NCBI GenBank assembly: GCA_030427835.1
Contig: JAUICN010000002.1
Coordinates: forward strand, 62,001-126,000
DNA: 64,000 nucleotides
DNA from: Polyangia bacterium
Lineage (GTDB): Bacteria; Myxococcota_A; Polyangia; Polyangiales; JAUICN01
Direction of reading: 5' to 3'
Below, one piece after another: positions 18,908 to 26,555 of the stretch (positions within the stretch are counted from its first letter, which is position 1; each line of letters starts with the position of its first letter). The translations under genes and the position numbers were made by a program. The notes under the pieces were generated by a model. The model did no database searches, had not been told where the DNA came from, and worked only from the letters and a program-made list of their open reading frames with translations.

Positions 18908-20809
18908 TTACCAGGAGGCGTCGCCGATAAATTGAACTTCCCCGACCGTTGAGGCGTTTCCCAGATCTTGTTTGGTTCTAGGGCCTCCTTTGCAGTCGGT
19001 AGGATCTCCCCAATACAAGTATGTGGGAACTGCGAAGTCTGACCCCCCTTGCCGGTAGTTGGAGAATATGATTTCTGGGCATCCATCCCCATTGAGGTCG
19101 CCCACCGAAGAGTGTGTGGGGCCAATGGTGGGAAGTCGGGTGCCAAGGTTTAGATTCCCTGTTGAGGAGCCCCAGAAAACGATCGATTCAGTGTAGTAGG
19201 GGTTGATACCGGAGGTTACATGGTCTTCCCGGTAGCTTGCCACGATGTCCATATGGCCATCTGAATCGATGTCGGCTGCCTTCACATGGGCGATGCCGTT
19301 GAGAGTCCCGATCATTCCATAGTGGCTGGTGTAGGCCATCGCAGAGTTTGTGTTCCCGAGGTAGGCGCGGACTGGCGCTGCCCAGCCCCAGTTGTTGTCT
19401 GGGCGGAATCCCGGAAAGGCGATGTCTAGACCTGGGGAACCATCGATTTCTGCGACCTCTGCATGAATGGCACCTTGAGTGGGAATGCTTGTTCGCCGCC
19501 CGGACCCGGTTCCGAAGCGATTGTTTGGGGAGGTCTGGGTGGAATCCTGCCAGTACACGTAGGTGTCGGTGTCTGTGTTTGACGTGTTTGTACGGTAGTT
19601 GGTGAGTAGAATATCTAGGTCGCCGTCATTGTCTAGATCGGCAATATCGACATCGTTTGCTCCGATCGTAGGCAGGGATTTTGACGTCGATCCAGCAAAC
19701 CGGTTTGCATTGCCCCAAAAAATTCGTGAACTGATTTGGTACACGTTGCTGTTGTTTCTGGATTCGGCAAATACGATATCCTTGTGGCCATCCGCGTCGA
19801 TGTCTGCGATTGCCGCGTTTCGACCACCCCAGGTTAGGAAGTCTTTTCGGCCAGCAGCGCCGCTGGGATCGAACCCAGCCGGAGAGTTCCAGAAGATGCG
19901 AGAGTTGCACGAGAAATCGTTGCTTGCTTCAAGGAGGCATACAAAAAGAATGTCTTCCCACCCGTCGCTGTCGATGTCGTCGATTTGGATGTCTGTAGCA
20001 CCTATGGTGGGCAGTGCGGTACGGCTGGTTGCAGAGAACGTTCCTGATGCGCTTCCCCAATAGACATAGGAATCCACTTCAAAGTTTGTGGCGCTGTCCT
20101 GTGAGTTTGCGATGACGATGTCCTGGAATCCATCCTGATTGAGATCCGCTACTTTCCCCTGTTTTGCCCCTAGAGTAGGAATGTTGAGACGCCCTGGGTT
20201 GCTGTAGTTTTTGCCACTAAGGTAAACGCCGGAGTCGATCGTGAAGTTCGTGGCACTGTCTCGGAACTCCACCACGAGTAGATCAGGCTTGCCATCACAG
20301 TCCACATCGGAGCAACCGTCGTGACCGTCGCAATTCGTGTCTATTGAGTCTTCGGGAACTTCTGGCACGGCGCCCGGGTAAACGGTGGGCATGGTGTCGT
20401 CGCAATCGGTTTTGTTGGCCGAGTATCCTGGAAGCAACGCGCTAGCCAATATGGTGCTGGCTTCTGTTCCATAGCCGTCACCGTCGGTATCGATGTAGTA
20501 GGTGCGTGCAAGCGTGCCCCCCCCCCCTGACCCTCCATTAAAGCCGCTGTCGTTTGTGGTGCTGGCGTCGATCATGCCGGCGTCGGTGGCGGCGGAGTCT
20601 GTGGTAGTGGCGTCCGAAATGCTGGCGTCTGCCATGGTGCTATCGACAGTGCTGTCTACGGACGCATCTTGGTTGTTGCCACCTGTTTCCGCGTCTTTGC
20701 TCGAGCTCCCGCCGTCGAACTCTTGATTGATCATGCTGTTTCCAGAGCCGGAACCACAGCTCACAAGCAAGACTGCTAGGAATAGCCAGCATCCCCCGTG
20801 GATTGTCAT
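18908..20809 (-). CDS. VCBS/FG-GAP lipoprotein with Asp-rich linker and G11 tract
   Basis: The 633-residue protein starts with a short signal ending LLVSC (Cys18). Residues 32-95 are an Asp/Ser/Thr/Ala-rich spacer. At residues 107-165 there is a thrombospondin-type-3/MopE-like metal-binding unit (DTDGDGYG, then TDCDD, YPGA and DTNCDG). Residues 165-620 hold seven or so propeller blades such as DLNQDGFQDIVIA, DIDSDGWEDILFV and DLNGDGCPEIIFS, each with Asp-x-Asp-x-Asp calcium loops. It ends in GDASW, as does the paralogue at 21132. The coding strand has a run of 11 G exactly over Gly95-Gly98, so slippage would switch the product off. Probably a surface-displayed propeller; ligand unknown. Confidence 0.85.
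   Translation of the reverse strand: MTIHGGCWLFLAVLLVSCGSGSGNSMINQEFDGGSSSKDAETGGNNQDASVDSTVDSTMADASISDATTTDSAATDAGMIDASTTNDSGFNGGSGGGGTLARTYYIDTDGDGYGTEASTILASALLPGYSANKTDCDDTMPTVYPGAVPEVPEDSIDTNCDGHDGCSDVDCDGKPDLLVVEFRDSATNFTIDSGVYLSGKNYSNPGRLNIPTLGAKQGKVADLNQDGFQDIVIANSQDSATNFEVDSYVYWGSASGTFSATSRTALPTIGATDIQIDDIDSDGWEDILFVCLLEASNDFSCNSRIFWNSPAGFDPSGAAGRKDFLTWGGRNAAIADIDADGHKDIVFAESRNNSNVYQISSRIFWGNANRFAGSTSKSLPTIGANDVDIADLDNDGDLDILLTNYRTNTSNTDTDTYVYWQDSTQTSPNNRFGTGSGRRTSIPTQGAIHAEVAEIDGSPGLDIAFPGFRPDNNWGWAAPVRAYLGNTNSAMAYTSHYGMIGTLNGIAHVKAADIDSDGHMDIVASYREDHVTSGINPYYTESIVFWGSSTGNLNLGTRLPTIGPTHSSVGDLNGDGCPEIIFSNYRQGGSDFAVPTYLYWGDPTDCKGGPRTKQDLGNASTVGEVQFIGDASW
20517..20527 (-). repeat. G11 homopolymer within a lipoprotein gene
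   Basis: Eleven consecutive C on the plus strand are eleven G on the coding strand, covering codons GGG GGG GGG GG(C) for Gly95-Gly98. It sits between the spacer and the folded domain, where a one-base slip would truncate the protein before any propeller blade. Homopolymers of this length are classic contingency sequences in other bacteria; switching here is an inference. Confidence 0.9.
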
Positions 20810-20882
20810 CTTCTAGTAATAGCAGATTTTTGAATATGCGAATCCGATTTCTATTCTGATTGGCCGGTTTTTGGTATCTGTT

Positions 20883-21059
20883 CTATGCGTCAAAGGCCCA
20901 GTAAACATCCACGAGGGATGCAGGGTAGCTGTCGTTGTCTGTGTTGGCGTAGAAGGTCCAGGTGACGTAACCGTCACCTGGACTGCCGTCAGCCGTTCCG
21001 CCATCTGACACGGTGCCGCCATTGCCTGCACCGCTGTCCGCTACACCACCGTAGTGATT
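20883..21059 (-). pseudogene. C-terminal remnant of a secreted Gly/Asp-rich protein
   Basis: In the 322-bp gap 20810-21131 one minus-strand frame reads through about 58 codons from 21059 to a TAG at 20883-20885. It begins NHYGGVADSGAGNGG, continues with a typical Gly/Asp linker, and ends with a folded-looking segment (DGYVTWTFYANTDNDSYP ... VDVYWAFDA). It has no ATG and no plausible start, and an in-frame TAA lies immediately upstream, so it is best read as the tail of a deleted gene. The rest of the gap (21062-21130) holds only a small GTCAG/CTGAC hairpin at 21091-21103. Confidence 0.6.
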
Positions 21060-21131
21060 TTATTGACGGAGCCCACGTTGGTTTTTTGAAGTCAGCTGCT
21101 GACCCGAAAAAACTTTCTCGGTTGTGGGGAC

Positions 21132-23084
21132 CTACCAGGAGGCGTCGCCGACGATCACGGTTTTGGCGGTTCTGGCGGTGTTGAGCACGGTGCGATGGGC
21201 AGTGGAGTAGCCGTTGCGGCAGTCTAAGGGGTCACCGTGATAAATATAGTTGTCTGCACCGTTCCAGGAGGTGTTGTCTCGCCCGTTGCTGTAGATGATT
21301 TCTGGGCACCCGTCGCCGTTGAGGTCACCCACCGTGACGTGTTCGGCACCCAGGGTGGGAAGTGTTGTGGGGTTCATGGCGTCCAGTCCTGTGGCGCTAC
21401 CCCAGTAGATCAGGGAATCCACTGCATAGACGCCGCCGTCGGTCAGTCGAGCTGTAACAAGGTCGAGGTGTCCGTCGGAATCTAGGTCATGCAGTTCGCC
21501 GTAGCGCATCCCGTTGGCGGATGCTCCAGACATGAGATCCGAGGACATGGTGTAGGCGCTTCCTTCAAATACGGAGGTGGGTGCATTTGCCCAACCGGAG
21601 TTGTGGTACCCAAAGAACACGATGTCCGGATTGCTGTCGTTGTCGATGAGCCCTACGGCCGCCTGCACCGCACCGGTGGTGGTGATAGCGGTTCGGTTGC
21701 TGTTGGTGAAACGCCCGGGCTTTGTACCGGAAGCGGTATTCTGCGTGTACACGTAGGAACTGTTTACGTAACTTGGGCTGCTAGTGGAGCCGCTGCGGTA
21801 GCTGAAGAGTAGGAAGTCTTCGAATCCGTCTCCATTGGCATCGAAGATATGGATTTCGCGACCACCCTTGGACTCCACCGTTGACTTGGAGCCCACCGCA
21901 AAACGAAGGCTATCGCCCCAATATACGTAGGCGCTTAGGTTGTAACTTGAATAGTGGCGGTTGGTGTTGAAAATGATGTCTTTTCTCCCGTCGTGATCAA
22001 AGTCAACAACCTTTACGTCGAACGCACCGTGGTGGTCACCAAACTCTGCTTTTCGACTTGTACTGAGGGTGGGGTTCATCATGTCACCCGCGCCATTGCC
22101 CCAGTACAAACGGGACTTGCGTGTCCAGTCGCTGTCGCTGTCTCGGTATTCGGCAAAGACCACATCGAGGTGAGAATCGCCGTCCATATCATCGACTACC
22201 GCGTTGAGGGCGCCTGATGAAGGTAGGCTAAATGGGGGTATCGTGCTGAAGTCGGTACCGTTTCCAAAGTAGACCTTGGAGCTTGTGTTCCAGCTGTATT
22301 GACTGCTTTGGTGATTGACGAGCACGATATCGAGATAGCCATCCTCATTGATATCCCCGACCGACGCGCTGATGGCACCTAGACCTGCAATGGCCTCTCG
22401 GTGCATGTCGTCGAAGGAGCCGGCCTGGTTGTAGTAAACGTAGGAATCGAGGTTCCAGTCGTTGGTGCTGTGACTACTGCCTTCTCTATTTTCCACCACA
22501 ATGAGATCGGGAAGGCCATCGCAGTTGAGATCTGTACAGGGTGCGGGGCCCATTGCGCCATCCATGGAACCATCGGCCCCAGCGTCCAGGCCGCTGTCTA
22601 TGGCAGCGTCCGACCCCGCGTCCAAACTGCTGTCTGTGCCCGCGTCTGTTGCGGCGTCTACACCGCCGCCTGCACCGCCATCGGCCCCCGCGTCCGTTGC
22701 GGCATCTGCACTGCCGTCCACACCCGTGTCTGCACTGGCATCACTGCTGGCGTCACTGCCGGCATCCGAGCCAGCATCGGTTGCTGCATCAACCCCAGTA
22801 TCAGAACTGGCATCACTGCTGGCGTCACTGGTGGCGTCCGAGCCGGCATCGGTTGCTGCGTCCACAGCGCTGTCTGTGCTCGCGTCTGTTGAGGCGTCGA
22901 TTGAGTTGGCATCCGCCAGGGTCGCGTCCAATGTGGTTGAGCCGTCGCTGTTTCCGCCCCCGCTGCCTGAGTCGTCTACGGAACTATCCAGGCCTGGGTC
23001 GGGGGTTTTGGATTCACCGGAGCCACCGCACCCGGTGGTCAGGCCCCAAAGGAGCAAAGCAAACGAGACAAGAACGTGAGGCAT
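21132..23084 (-). CDS. VCBS/FG-GAP lipoprotein with long Asp-Ala-Ser linker
   Basis: This 650-residue paralogue of the 18908 product starts at ATG 23084 with a good Shine-Dalgarno (AAGGTG, 6 nt away) and a lipoprotein signal ending TTGC (Cys19). About 130 residues of Asp-x-x repeats follow, then CTDLNCDGLPDLIVV and a series of propeller blades (DINEDGYLDIVLV, DMDGDSHLDVVFA, DSDGHLDLVTA, DLNGDGCPEIIYS). The C-terminus is GDASW. The Asp-rich spacer is expected to lift the propeller off the membrane and could itself bind calcium. It lacks the MopE-like unit of its neighbour. The shared blades and tail show that the two arose by duplication; function is unknown. Confidence 0.85.
   Translation of the reverse strand: MPHVLVSFALLLWGLTTGCGGSGESKTPDPGLDSSVDDSGSGGGNSDGSTTLDATLADANSIDASTDASTDSAVDAATDAGSDATSDASSDASSDTGVDAATDAGSDAGSDASSDASADTGVDGSADAATDAGADGGAGGGVDAATDAGTDSSLDAGSDAAIDSGLDAGADGSMDGAMGPAPCTDLNCDGLPDLIVVENREGSSHSTNDWNLDSYVYYNQAGSFDDMHREAIAGLGAISASVGDINEDGYLDIVLVNHQSSQYSWNTSSKVYFGNGTDFSTIPPFSLPSSGALNAVVDDMDGDSHLDVVFAEYRDSDSDWTRKSRLYWGNGAGDMMNPTLSTSRKAEFGDHHGAFDVKVVDFDHDGRKDIIFNTNRHYSSYNLSAYVYWGDSLRFAVGSKSTVESKGGREIHIFDANGDGFEDFLLFSYRSGSTSSPSYVNSSYVYTQNTASGTKPGRFTNSNRTAITTTGAVQAAVGLIDNDSNPDIVFFGYHNSGWANAPTSVFEGSAYTMSSDLMSGASANGMRYGELHDLDSDGHLDLVTARLTDGGVYAVDSLIYWGSATGLDAMNPTTLPTLGAEHVTVGDLNGDGCPEIIYSNGRDNTSWNGADNYIYHGDPLDCRNGYSTAHRTVLNTARTAKTVIVGDASW
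22570..22915 (-). repeat. Low-complexity tandem repeat coding for the Asp-x-x spacer
   Basis: The DNA is built of imperfect 12-bp and 72-bp periods. A unit of about 72 bp (SDASSDASSDTGVDAATDAG) occurs twice nearly unchanged, around 22727-22800 and 22800-22870. Such arrays change length readily, so spacer length is probably variable between strains. Confidence 0.8.
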
Positions 23085-23276
23085 TCGTACACCTTATGCA
23101 AAGTTCTTCTGTCACGGAAGTCTTTTTCACCACACCTGTCGCACTCTGTTGGCGTGTTTTATCCCTATTTAAGGAGGTCAACAGCTGTCTGCGTGTTGTG
23201 GGTTGCTCCTTTGGCGGTCGTATTCCGATATTGAATTGTCGCGTGCACCCTCGCTGGGGTGCGCTAGCGTCGCCCC

Positions 23277-23618
23277 ATGTCGTCTATTCGCCCCATTGCA
23301 TCCCGTTGTTCGATTTTTCTTGTGGTTCTTTTCGCGTTTTCAGGCTGCTATGTCTACCAGATGAGGACGGACGTTCCCAGTGGTCCCCAGGAAAGCGAAA
23401 TGGAGATTACCTGGTTGTTTGGGATTGTGGGTACGCACTCCTTTGCAGAGGAGTGCCCTAGGGGGCTGGCAGAGATTACCACCTACACGCCGTTGCTCGG
23501 GCTTGTGGTAGGGGCGGTTACTTTTGGAATCGTGGTTCCCAGGCGAGCGGAATATCGGTGTGTGGCACCGAGCGGTCCAGTGGCCCAATCGGATGGTTTT
23601 GTTGCGACAACCCACTGA
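23277..23618 (+). CDS. Small Bor-like lipoprotein
   Basis: The 113-residue product has a lipoprotein signal ending FAFSGC (Cys24). The rest resembles the Bor/Iss family: a central WLFGIVGTHSF followed by a Cys (EECPRG), ITTYTPLLG, a glycine-rich hydrophobic segment ending TFGIVVPRRAEYRC. Bor of phage lambda is an outer-membrane lipoprotein linked to serum resistance; chromosomal relatives are mostly uncharacterised. Similarity is by motif order only. A hairpin (GCACCC 23245-23250 with GGGTGC 23257-23262) lies just upstream of the start and may be part of the leader. Confidence 0.62.
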   Translation: MSSIRPIASRCSIFLVVLFAFSGCYVYQMRTDVPSGPQESEMEITWLFGIVGTHSFAEECPRGLAEITTYTPLLGLVVGAVTFGIVVPRRAEYRCVAPSGPVAQSDGFVATTH

Positions 23619-23625
23619 TTGCATG

Positions 23626-23670
23626 GCGGCGTTCGGTCGTGCGGCGTTCGGTTTTGCGGCGTTCGTTTTT
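23626..23670. repeat. 15-bp tandem repeat, three copies, in the leuS leader
   Basis: Units at 23626-23640, 23641-23655 and 23656-23670 share GCGGCGTTCG with variable T/G ends. They lie 36 bp before the leuS start. A frame from ATG 23624 reads through all three units and terminates at TGA 23707-23709, overlapping the leuS GTG, giving a possible 28-residue leader peptide. Confidence 0.75.
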
Positions 23671-23705
23671 TGGGGTGACGGGTTTCGTTTTTGTAAGGAT
23701 GTGTT

Positions 23706-26537
23706 GTGACGAGTGAGAATAGTCAGTTTCGTTACGGAGCGGAGCTGGCAACGGCTCTCGAAACCAAGTGGCAAGCCCGGTGGGAAGAGGATGCTGTCTA
23801 CAGGCAGCCCAATCCTGGTGAAGCCGGGTTCGATGGGTCCAAGCCCAAGTTTTATTGTTTGGATATGTTTCCCTATCCAAGTGGGGCGGGTCTACATGTG
23901 GGGCACCCCGAGGGGTACACTGCTACCGATATCCTCAGCCGGTACAAGCGTGCACGTGGGTACAACGTGTTGCACCCCATGGGCTGGGATGCCTTTGGCT
24001 TGCCGGCGGAGCAGTACGCTATTCAAACCGGGATTCACCCGGACGTGACGACCCGGAAGTCCATTGACAACTTTCGTCGCCAACTCAAGCGTTTTGGATT
24101 TTCCTACGATTGGGACCGTGAGTTCGGGACGATTGATCCAGAGTACTACCGGTGGACTCAATGGATTTTCTTGCAGATCTATGGAGCGTGGTTTGATCCT
24201 GCTGCGTGCAAGGGGCGTCCCATCGCGGACCTTGTGGCTGAGTTTGAGAATGGAACTCGGGTGGTTGGTTTTAATCCGGATGCTGCTGAGTGTAGCCGTG
24301 AGGAGACCAGCCAGACTTTTGGTTTGTGGAGCTCGATAGACACCAAAACCCAGCATCGCATTATTGATAGCTGGCGACTGTGTTACCTCGCAGAGCAGAC
24401 GGTGAACTGGTGCCCCAAGCTTGGTACTGCGCTTGCCAATGAGGAAGTCATCGACGGTCGTAGTGAACGGGGGGGCTACCCTGTGTTTCGAAAGCCTCTT
24501 CGTCAGTGGATGTTTCGCATTACGGCCTATGGGGATCGGTTGTTGAACGGCCTTGAGGGGTTGGATTGGCCAGAGGCGACCAAAGCGAAGCAAACGGGCT
24601 GGATCGGCCGCAGTGAAGGTGCAGAGATTGATTTCAGGTTGGTCGACGCTCCTGAGGGTTTCCCGCAGCTTACTGTCTACACGACCCGGCCGGATACCCT
24701 GTTTGGCACCACGTACATGGTGGTGGCGCCGGAACACCCGCTTGTGGCAGCGGTGTTGGGCGATGGGGAGTCCGGTGTTGTGGCGAGCTATGTTTCCGAA
24801 GCGCGTAACCGTTCGGATCTGGAACGGCAGAGGAGCAAAGAGAAGACCGGGGTACCCCTTGGGATTGACGCCGTGAACCCAGCCAACGGTGAGCGTATCC
24901 CCGTGTGGGTCGCGGATTATGTGCTGATGGGTTACGGGCAGGGAGCTATTATGGCGGTTCCAGCTCACGATGAGCGGGATTTTGCCTTTGCCACTACCTT
25001 TGGGTTGCCTGTCGTTCATGTGATTGAGCCATCAAAGAAGGGGGCCAAAACGGACAACTTCTACGTGGGGGATGGCCTGGCGGTTCGCAGCTCCAACGCC
25101 AAGGTGTCCTTGGATGGGCTTGGGGTAGGGGAGGCGAAGTCACGGATCATTGATTGGCTAGAGTCTGAGGGGGTTGGGCGTCGTCAGGTGAACTTTCGGC
25201 TTCGGGATTGGCTCTTTAGCCGACAGCGCTACTGGGGTGAGCCCTTTCCAATCGTTTACGATCAGGATGGCCAGCACCACGCGGTTGGTGAGGAAACGCT
25301 TCCGGTCAAACTTCCGGCGCTTGCAGATTACGCGCCCGAGGAGAGCGAAGATCCCATGCCGCTCTTGGCAAAGGCTGGGGATTGGTTGAAGACCACCGCC
25401 GCCGAGGCGGGTGTGGATGCCTTGCCAGGTGGTGCTCCCATGGTGCGCGAAACCAATACCATGCCAGGGTGGGCCGGGTCCTGTTGGTACTACCTGCGCT
25501 ACTGCGATCCTCGCAACAGTGAATCCCTAGCCGGAAATGCGGCGCAGCAGTATTGGCTGGGTAAGGACGGCATCGATCTCTATGTGGGAGGTGCAGAACA
25601 TGCGGTGTTGCACCTGCTCTACGCGCGTTTTTGGCACCAAGTTCTATATGATCTTGGCCATGTGACGTCTGCTGAGCCTATCCAGAAGATGTACCACCAG
25701 GGGTTGATCCAGAGCTTTGCATATCAGCGGAACGATAAGTCTCTTGTGCCCACCGATGAGGTAAAGAATGTAGGCACGGAAGACAAGCCTGAGTACGTGG
25801 AGGTCGCCACGGAAGATTCTGTGAAACAGATCGTGGCGAAGATGAGTAAGTCCTTGAAGAATGTTGTGAATCCCGATGACGTGATCGCGGAGTATGGGGC
25901 CGATACGTTTCGTTTGTACGAAATGTACTTGGGCCCGCTCGATGCCTCCAAGCCGTGGAATCCGAGAGATATTTCTGGCATGTACCGGTTTCTTCAGCGC
26001 ACTTGGCGTTTGTTGGTCAATGAGGAATCGGGAGAGCTGGCCTTGGCAAGTGACTTGTCCCTAGTCGGTTCTGAGAAGCTGGAGCGGCTGTTGCACCGTA
26101 CGATCGCTGGGGTCACAGAGGATTTGGAGCGTATGGCCTTCAATACGGCCATCGCAAAACTCATTGAGTTTGTGAATGCATCCCTCTCAGGTGATGGGTT
26201 GAGCTTAGATCAAGCAAGGCGTTTTTCTGTGTTGATCAGTCCGTTTGTGCCGCACATGGCCGAGGAACTCTGGAACAAACTGGGTGGGGAAGACTCGGTT
26301 TGCCTTCAGCCCTGGCCAACCTGGGAACCGACCATGTTGGAGGACGAGACGGTGGAGATCCCCGTTCAGGTACAGGGAAAACTGCGGGCGAAGCTTCAGG
26401 TGCCGCCCGCCATGTCCAAGGAAGACCTTGAGAAAACAGCGCTTGCCCATGAACGGGTGGTGCCCTTTCTTGAGGGGAAGACCGTGCGCAAGGTGATTGT
26501 CGTGCCAGGTCGTCTTGTTAACATCGTTGCGACTTGA
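23706..26537 (+). CDS. leuS: Leucyl-tRNA synthetase
   Basis: LeuRS charges tRNA-Leu with leucine in the cytoplasm. The 943-residue protein has the class Ia signatures: HVGH at residues 64-67 (HIGH box), KMSKS at 712-716, and a CP1 editing domain with the Thr-rich TTRPDT near 326. The C-terminal anticodon-binding and Leu-specific domains follow. It is longer than the E. coli enzyme (860) mainly because of an insertion around residues 165-215 before the WRLCYLAEQTVNWCP segment, as in some actinobacterial and planctomycete enzymes. The start is GTG 23706; AAGGA at 23695-23699 supports it with 6-nt spacing. The gene is preceded by a 15-bp triple repeat and is convergent with the FG-GAP gene (18 bp between stops). 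Confidence 0.97.
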   Translation: MTSENSQFRYGAELATALETKWQARWEEDAVYRQPNPGEAGFDGSKPKFYCLDMFPYPSGAGLHVGHPEGYTATDILSRYKRARGYNVLHPMGWDAFGLPAEQYAIQTGIHPDVTTRKSIDNFRRQLKRFGFSYDWDREFGTIDPEYYRWTQWIFLQIYGAWFDPAACKGRPIADLVAEFENGTRVVGFNPDAAECSREETSQTFGLWSSIDTKTQHRIIDSWRLCYLAEQTVNWCPKLGTALANEEVIDGRSERGGYPVFRKPLRQWMFRITAYGDRLLNGLEGLDWPEATKAKQTGWIGRSEGAEIDFRLVDAPEGFPQLTVYTTRPDTLFGTTYMVVAPEHPLVAAVLGDGESGVVASYVSEARNRSDLERQRSKEKTGVPLGIDAVNPANGERIPVWVADYVLMGYGQGAIMAVPAHDERDFAFATTFGLPVVHVIEPSKKGAKTDNFYVGDGLAVRSSNAKVSLDGLGVGEAKSRIIDWLESEGVGRRQVNFRLRDWLFSRQRYWGEPFPIVYDQDGQHHAVGEETLPVKLPALADYAPEESEDPMPLLAKAGDWLKTTAAEAGVDALPGGAPMVRETNTMPGWAGSCWYYLRYCDPRNSESLAGNAAQQYWLGKDGIDLYVGGAEHAVLHLLYARFWHQVLYDLGHVTSAEPIQKMYHQGLIQSFAYQRNDKSLVPTDEVKNVGTEDKPEYVEVATEDSVKQIVAKMSKSLKNVVNPDDVIAEYGADTFRLYEMYLGPLDASKPWNPRDISGMYRFLQRTWRLLVNEESGELALASDLSLVGSEKLERLLHRTIAGVTEDLERMAFNTAIAKLIEFVNASLSGDGLSLDQARRFSVLISPFVPHMAEELWNKLGGEDSVCLQPWPTWEPTMLEDETVEIPVQVQGKLRAKLQVPPAMSKEDLEKTALAHERVVPFLEGKTVRKVIVVPGRLVNIVAT

Positions 26538-26555
26538 ACTGGGATCGGTCTAGCC

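Noticed and set aside
22553-22912. Possible CRISPR array from regular repeats
   Set aside because: Repeats are contiguous, imperfect, in frame and code for an Asp-rich linker; there are no unique spacers and no cas genes.
23245-23262. Hairpin upstream of the Bor-like gene as a riboswitch
   Set aside because: A single 6-bp stem without any conserved aptamer elements.
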